In this document: positions 60,228-64,000 of the stretch, piece by piece
Numbering within the stretch: the first letter of the stretch is position 1
Layout: each line of letters starts with the position of its first letter
Assembly: GCF_025847235.1 (NCBI RefSeq)
Contig: NZ_JAOZEW010000016.1
Coordinates: 1-64,000 of the forward strand
DNA from: Flavobacterium shii
GTDB lineage: Bacteria; Bacteroidota; Bacteroidia; Flavobacteriales; Flavobacteriaceae
Direction: 5' to 3'
Length of the DNA stretch: 64,000 nt
Program-made: the position numbers and the translations under genes
The notes under the pieces: generated by a model
Seen by the model: the letters and a program-made list of their open reading frames with translations, nothing else
Databases searched by the model: none
What the model was told of the DNA's origin: nothing

Positions 60228-61184
60228 ATGAATTTATCTATACTAATACCGCTTCTTAACGAAGAGGAATCACTTACGGAGCTATACACATGGATCATTA
60301 AAGTGATGAAATCTAACAATTACTCTTATGAAATCATTTTTGTAGATGATGGAAGTACAGATAATTCTTGGAATATTATTGAAGGTTTTTCTAATGAGAA
60401 TCCGCATGTAAAAGGAATTCGTTTCATGAAGAATTTTGGAAAATCACAGGCTTTACATGCTGGTTTTGCCAAAGCAAATGGTGATGTTATCATTACTATG
60501 GATGCCGATTTGCAAGATAGTCCGGAGGAAATCCCTGGATTGTACGAAATGATTACCAAAGAGAAATTTGATTTGGTTTCGGGATGGAAAAAGAAACGCT
60601 ATGACTCTGTCGTAGCCAAAAACTTACCATCAAAATTATTTAATTGGGCTGCAAGAAAAACTTCGGGTGTTGAATTAAACGATTTTAATTGCGGATTAAA
60701 AGCTTATAAAAATACAGTTGTTAAGAACATTGAGGTATCGGGAGAAATGCATCGATATATTCCGGTTTTGGCAAAAAATGCAGGTTTCAATAAAATTGGC
60801 GAGAAAGTAGTACAACATCAGGCTCGTAAATATGGCGAAACCAAATTTGGAATGGAACGTTTTATTAATGGCTTCCTTGACTTAATTACGATTTGGTTTC
60901 TTTCTAGATTCGGAAAAAGACCGATGCATTTATTTGGAGCCATAGGTTCGGTTATGTTTATAATTGGATTTTTACTGGCGGGCTATATCGGAGTTTCCAA
61001 ATTGTATCATATGTACATGGGAATGCGCTATAACTTGGTAACGAGTAATCCTTGGTTTTTTATTGCATTAACAACAATGATATTGGGAACTCAATTATTT
61101 CTTGCTGGTTTCTTGGGCGAAATTATTTTACGCACCAAAAATAATGAAGAACGTTATAAAATAGCACGAGAAGTTAATTTTTAA
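60228..61184 (+). CDS. Membrane-bound family 2 glycosyltransferase (GtrB/DPM1-like)
   Basis: A 318-residue protein. The GT-A domain (1-215) has LSILIPLLNEEESL, VDDGSTDNSW and the metal-binding DADLQD. Two C-terminal transmembrane helices (about 235-262 and 275-300) follow. This is the GtrB/ArnC layout, which transfers a sugar from a nucleotide to a polyprenyl phosphate. The lipid acceptor and sugar are inferred from family, not seen. It follows the DUF4199 gene in one transcript. Confidence 0.9.
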   Translation: MNLSILIPLLNEEESLTELYTWIIKVMKSNNYSYEIIFVDDGSTDNSWNIIEGFSNENPHVKGIRFMKNFGKSQALHAGFAKANGDVIITMDADLQDSPEEIPGLYEMITKEKFDLVSGWKKKRYDSVVAKNLPSKLFNWAARKTSGVELNDFNCGLKAYKNTVVKNIEVSGEMHRYIPVLAKNAGFNKIGEKVVQHQARKYGETKFGMERFINGFLDLITIWFLSRFGKRPMHLFGAIGSVMFIIGFLLAGYIGVSKLYHMYMGMRYNLVTSNPWFFIALTTMILGTQLFLAGFLGEIILRTKNNEERYKIAREVNF

Positions 61185-61191
61185 CGAGAAT

Positions 61192-61300
61192 CCCTAGCCC
61201 TGATAGCAGCGGCATCCTTTATGTTTTTTCTTTAAAAACATAAAGATATAGCGAATAGCAGGAGATTGCTTCGAGAAATCGTGATAAAAACTCCTGAGAT
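61192..61300 (+). repeat. Structured dispersed repeat, copy D
   Basis: A 12-bp perfect stem CTTTATGTTTTT/AAAAACATAAAG with a TCTTT loop (61217-61245), flanked by the full family blocks ATAGCAGCGGCATC and ATATAGCGAATAGCAGG. The outer pair is CCTG/CAGG, and GGAG/CTCC forms a 3' hairpin. It lies 8 bases after the glycosyltransferase stop and 43 bases before pgm. Confidence 0.85.
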
Positions 61301-61342
61301 TACATTAATTTTTTTTGACTTAAAATTTTAAATAATATACAA

Positions 61343-63070
61343 ATGAATATAGCACCAAACATTTTAACTGCTGTAAACGAGTGGCTAACGCCTGCATTTG
61401 ACAATGAAACTCAAGCGGCGATTAAAGAAATGATGACAACATCGCCAAAAGACCTTGAGGAAAGTTTTTATAAAAACCTGGAATTCGGAACTGGTGGAAT
61501 GCGCGGTGTAATGGGTGTTGGTTGCAATCGCATCAACAAATATACACTAGGAAAAAACACGCAAGGGATATCGGATTATATGCATAAAGTTTTCCCTAAC
61601 GAAAAACTAAAAGTAGCAATTGCTTACGATTGTCGTCATAATAGTAATACACTTGCCAAAGTTGTTGCTGATGTTTTCTCGGCAAATGGAATCCATGTAT
61701 ATCTATTCTCAGATATGCGTCCGACTCCGGAATTATCTTTTGCACTTAAACATTTAGGATGTCAATGCGGAATTGTTCTTACAGCATCTCACAATCCCCC
61801 AGAATACAATGGGTACAAAGTATACTGGAAAGATGGCGGACAAATTGTTCCTCCGCAAGATACAGCGATTATTGCTACGATTGAAAGCTTGGATTATAAT
61901 AAAATTAAATTTCACGCTAACGAGAAATTAATAGAATATATAGACACGGAAATTGATACTGCATTTATAGAATCATCTATAGAAAATGCCAGCTTTAATA
62001 CTCCGGCTAAAGCCAAAGAGGATTTACAAATCGTTTTTACTTCGCTACACGGAACTTCGATAAAATCGATCCCTCCTACTTTATCTCAAGCGGGTTATAC
62101 TAATGTACATATTGTACCTGAGCAAGCGGTTCCAAATGGTGATTTTCCAACTGTAAAATCGCCAAACCCCGAGGAACCAGAGGCACTAACAATGGCATTG
62201 GCACTGGCTGTTAAAACCAATTCGGATATTGTTGTAGGTACTGATCCTGATTGTGATCGTTTAGGCGTTGCAGTTCGTAACAACGAAGGCAAAATGATTT
62301 TACTAAACGGAAATCAAACTATGGTTTTAATGACTTCTTTTTTATTAAAACAATGGAAAAAAGCTGGAAAAATTAACGAAAAACAATTCGTAGGTTCTAC
62401 TATTGTTTCGACTCCTATGATGATGGAGTTGGCAACCAGTTACGATGTAGAATGTAAAGTAGGTTTAACAGGCTTTAAGTGGATTGCCAAAATGATCAAA
62501 GACTTTCCTGAGCTTGAATTTATTGGAGGTGGAGAAGAAAGCTTTGGATTTATGGTTGGCGATGCTGTACGTGATAAAGATGCCGTTGCTGCTACTTTAT
62601 TAATTTGCGAAATGGCTGCCCAGGCAAAAGCTAGTGGAAGTTCTGTTTATAAAGAACTTTTAAAACTTTATGTTGAGCACGGTTTTTACAAAGAACACTT
62701 AGTTGCATTGACAAAAAAAGGAATGCAAGGGTTAGAAGAAATTAGTCAGATGATGATTAATTTACGCGAAAATCCTGTAAAAGAAATAAACGGACAAAGA
62801 GTAATAATGGTTGAAGATTATCAATCCTCAACGGCATTAAACTTATTGACGGATGAAGTATCAGAAATGACTATTCCGAAGTCGAATGTATTAATTTATT
62901 ATACTGAAGATGGTTCTAAAATTTGTGCAAGACCAAGTGGAACTGAACCTAAAATTAAATTTTACATTAGTGTAAATACTCATCTTGACTCTGTAGAAGA
63001 TTTTGATGCAACTGAAGCTGTATTAGACAAAAAAATAAAAAACATTATTGCAGCAATGCATTTAATCTAA
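61343..63070 (+). CDS. pgm: Phosphoglucomutase/phosphomannomutase
   Basis: A 575-residue enzyme of the alpha-D-phosphohexomutase superfamily. The phosphoserine loop TASHNPPEYNGYKVY (residues about 148-162), the metal loop DPDCDRLGVA, the sugar loop GGGEESFGFM and the phosphate-binding loop ARPSGTEPKIKFY are all intact. It interconverts glucose-1- and glucose-6-phosphate, or the mannose analogues. Its stop codon is directly followed by the ATG of a small uncertain frame. Confidence 0.95.
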   Translation: MNIAPNILTAVNEWLTPAFDNETQAAIKEMMTTSPKDLEESFYKNLEFGTGGMRGVMGVGCNRINKYTLGKNTQGISDYMHKVFPNEKLKVAIAYDCRHNSNTLAKVVADVFSANGIHVYLFSDMRPTPELSFALKHLGCQCGIVLTASHNPPEYNGYKVYWKDGGQIVPPQDTAIIATIESLDYNKIKFHANEKLIEYIDTEIDTAFIESSIENASFNTPAKAKEDLQIVFTSLHGTSIKSIPPTLSQAGYTNVHIVPEQAVPNGDFPTVKSPNPEEPEALTMALALAVKTNSDIVVGTDPDCDRLGVAVRNNEGKMILLNGNQTMVLMTSFLLKQWKKAGKINEKQFVGSTIVSTPMMMELATSYDVECKVGLTGFKWIAKMIKDFPELEFIGGGEESFGFMVGDAVRDKDAVAATLLICEMAAQAKASGSSVYKELLKLYVEHGFYKEHLVALTKKGMQGLEEISQMMINLRENPVKEINGQRVIMVEDYQSSTALNLLTDEVSEMTIPKSNVLIYYTEDGSKICARPSGTEPKIKFYISVNTHLDSVEDFDATEAVLDKKIKNIIAAMHLI

Positions 63071-63271
63071 ATGAATACACTGGCAACAAATGACGCTCCA
63101 CAACTATTAAATTCGATTGTCGATTTAATAGACAAGATAAATCATATTGTTGCAAAAACTGTTAATCAAAGAAATAGAGATTACGAAAATAAAACACAAA
63201 GTTTCATTAAGTTAAACATTACAATTGTGCACACACTGTGTGCACAATTGAGTTTATCACGAAATACCTAA
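63071..63271 (+). CDS. Small uncertain reading frame containing a long palindrome
   Basis: A 66-residue frame that starts at the base after the pgm stop. I find no similarity to known families. The predicted product is mostly helical at the N-terminus (LLNSIVDLIDKINHIVAKTV). Its 3' third is occupied by a perfect 14-bp inverted repeat, so that part of the coding frame is probably accidental. It may be a real small protein or an untranslated tail of the pgm transcript. Confidence 0.3.
   Translation: MNTLATNDAPQLLNSIVDLIDKINHIVAKTVNQRNRDYENKTQSFIKLNITIVHTLCAQLSLSRNT
63222..63250. repeat. Perfect 14-bp palindrome
   Basis: CAATTGTGCACACA, centre C, TGTGTGCACAATTG. All 14 pairs match. No T-run follows, so it is not a standard terminator. 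It lies 101 bases before the exporter start codon and could be a regulator site. Confidence 0.8.
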
Positions 63272-63350
63272 CAAGATTACCAGAAAAAAATTATTGCTAG
63301 AAAAATTGGAAAAACCCATAGCTATAGCAGAAAATAACACAAGAAAATAA

Positions 63351-64000
63351 ATGAACAATTTCAAAAAAATATTCCCTTTTATATTTCCATATAAAAGATA
63401 TGCATACATGAACATTTTTTTTAATATTCTATATGCATTATTTAGTACGCTTTCGTTTATGGCATTGATCCCTATGATCCAGGTATTATTTGACCAGACC
63501 AAAAGAAATACTACCATGCCTGTTTATAAAGGAATCTGGGAAATAAAAGAATTTGGGGAAAACTATTTAAGCTATTTCATCACACAAGCTACTGATGCTT
63601 ATGGAGTAGGTTACACACTATCGATAATGGTAGCAGTAATTATTTCGATATTTTTATTGAAAAACTTATGTGATTATCTCGCCATGTTTTTCATTACTTT
63701 TTTAAGAAATGGTGTCTTAAGAGATATGCGTAATGCGATGTATAAAAAAACACTTGAATTACCTTTATCATTTTTCTCCGAAAAAAGAAAAGGTGATGTT
63801 ATTTCTCGTATTTCAGGTGATGTAAACGAAGTACAAACTTCATTTCTTGCAATTCTTGAACTTATCGTAAAAGAACCGCTTACGATTGTGTTTACAATTA
63901 TTGCTATGCTTGCTATAAGCCCACAATTAACTCTTTTTGTTTTTATTTTTATTCCTGTTTCTGGTTACATTATCTCTTTGATAGGGAAACAATTAAAGAA
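63351..64000 (+). CDS. ABC exporter of the MsbA/lipid type, N-terminal part
   Basis: The frame starts at the ATG at 63351 and runs open to the window end, giving 216 residues. It begins MNNFKKIFPFIFPYKRYAY, followed by transmembrane helices (about 20-45, 75-100) and the intracellular loop LPLSFFSEKRKGDVISRISGDVNEVQ, hallmarks of type IV exporters of the MsbA kind. The ATP-binding domain lies beyond the window. It likely flips lipid A core or another lipid at the inner membrane. Confidence 0.88.
   Translation, partial: MNNFKKIFPFIFPYKRYAYMNIFFNILYALFSTLSFMALIPMIQVLFDQTKRNTTMPVYKGIWEIKEFGENYLSYFITQATDAYGVGYTLSIMVAVIISIFLLKNLCDYLAMFFITFLRNGVLRDMRNAMYKKTLELPLSFFSEKRKGDVISRISGDVNEVQTSFLAILELIVKEPLTIVFTIIAMLAISPQLTLFVFIFIPVSGYIISLIGKQLK

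Overview
The window looks like a piece of a Flavobacterium chromosome (Flavobacteriaceae, Bacteroidetes). It is AT-rich. Several upstream regions carry the Bacteroidetes promoter pattern TTG-N19..21-TAnnTTTG, and secreted proteins end in a type IX sorting domain or start with Bacteroidetes-type lipoprotein signals. It also holds DUF4252, DUF4199, DUF5522 and alternative GlmU family proteins typical of this group. I see no prophage, CRISPR array, transposase or conjugation genes. Most of the window is core genome with small regulatory and repeat innovations.

Layout. 0.2-2.9 kb: structured repeat, FKBP lipoprotein, S4 protein, phosphoribosyltransferase, shikimate kinase. 3.0-3.9 kb: tandem tRNA array with five identical tRNA-Lys genes interleaved with one intact tRNA-Leu and decaying tRNA-Leu copies. 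4.1-5.7 kb: TPR protein and Kir-type potassium channel. 5.7-14.4 kb: light/carotenoid cluster. It has a MerR-B12 (CarH/LitR-like) regulator, crtI-crtB-crtZ-SRPBCC-photolyase, a divergent TetR-ABC1 kinase pair and a TIGR01777 SDR. Three promoters in this cluster share one inverted repeat of identical geometry. 14.4-17.4 kb: YceI-like protein, thioesterase, RmuC. 17.6-21.4 kb: secreted proteins and an ECF sigma factor with an anti-sigma that appears to span both membranes. 21.5-24.9 kb: secreted T9SS endonuclease/phosphatase. 25.4-26.8 kb: RNA modification genes.

27-38 kb is a cobalamin region: an ABC importer (btuFCD-like), cobU, a bluB-cobT fusion, cobS and cobC, then a cobalamin riboswitch before btuB and a BtuG-like surface propeller lipoprotein. 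No corrin-ring synthesis genes are present, so this is uptake, salvage and lower-ligand remodelling. It may also supply the cofactor of the putative B12 photoreceptor at 5.8 kb.

38-47 kb: S41 protease, a second ECF/anti-sigma operon with two DUF4252 proteins, carB lacking its regulatory domain, rpmH, small envelope proteins and a hydrolase. 47-51.6 kb: GNAT gene with a palindromic operator, anion transporter plus porin, Thr-Arg-Pro repeat protein. 51.9-57 kb: TolC-HlyD-ABC permease efflux operon without an ATPase, and an ABC-F protein. 57-64 kb: PepSY-like protein, alternative GlmU protein, rpmE2, DUF4199 protein, glycosyltransferase, phosphoglucomutase and the start of an MsbA-like exporter cut by the window end.

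Four copies of a structured repeat (0.2, 11.3, 31.0 and 61.2 kb, all on the + strand) keep their stems through compensatory changes, which points to a conserved RNA element rather than junk DNA. All claims come from reading the sequence. No database search was run.
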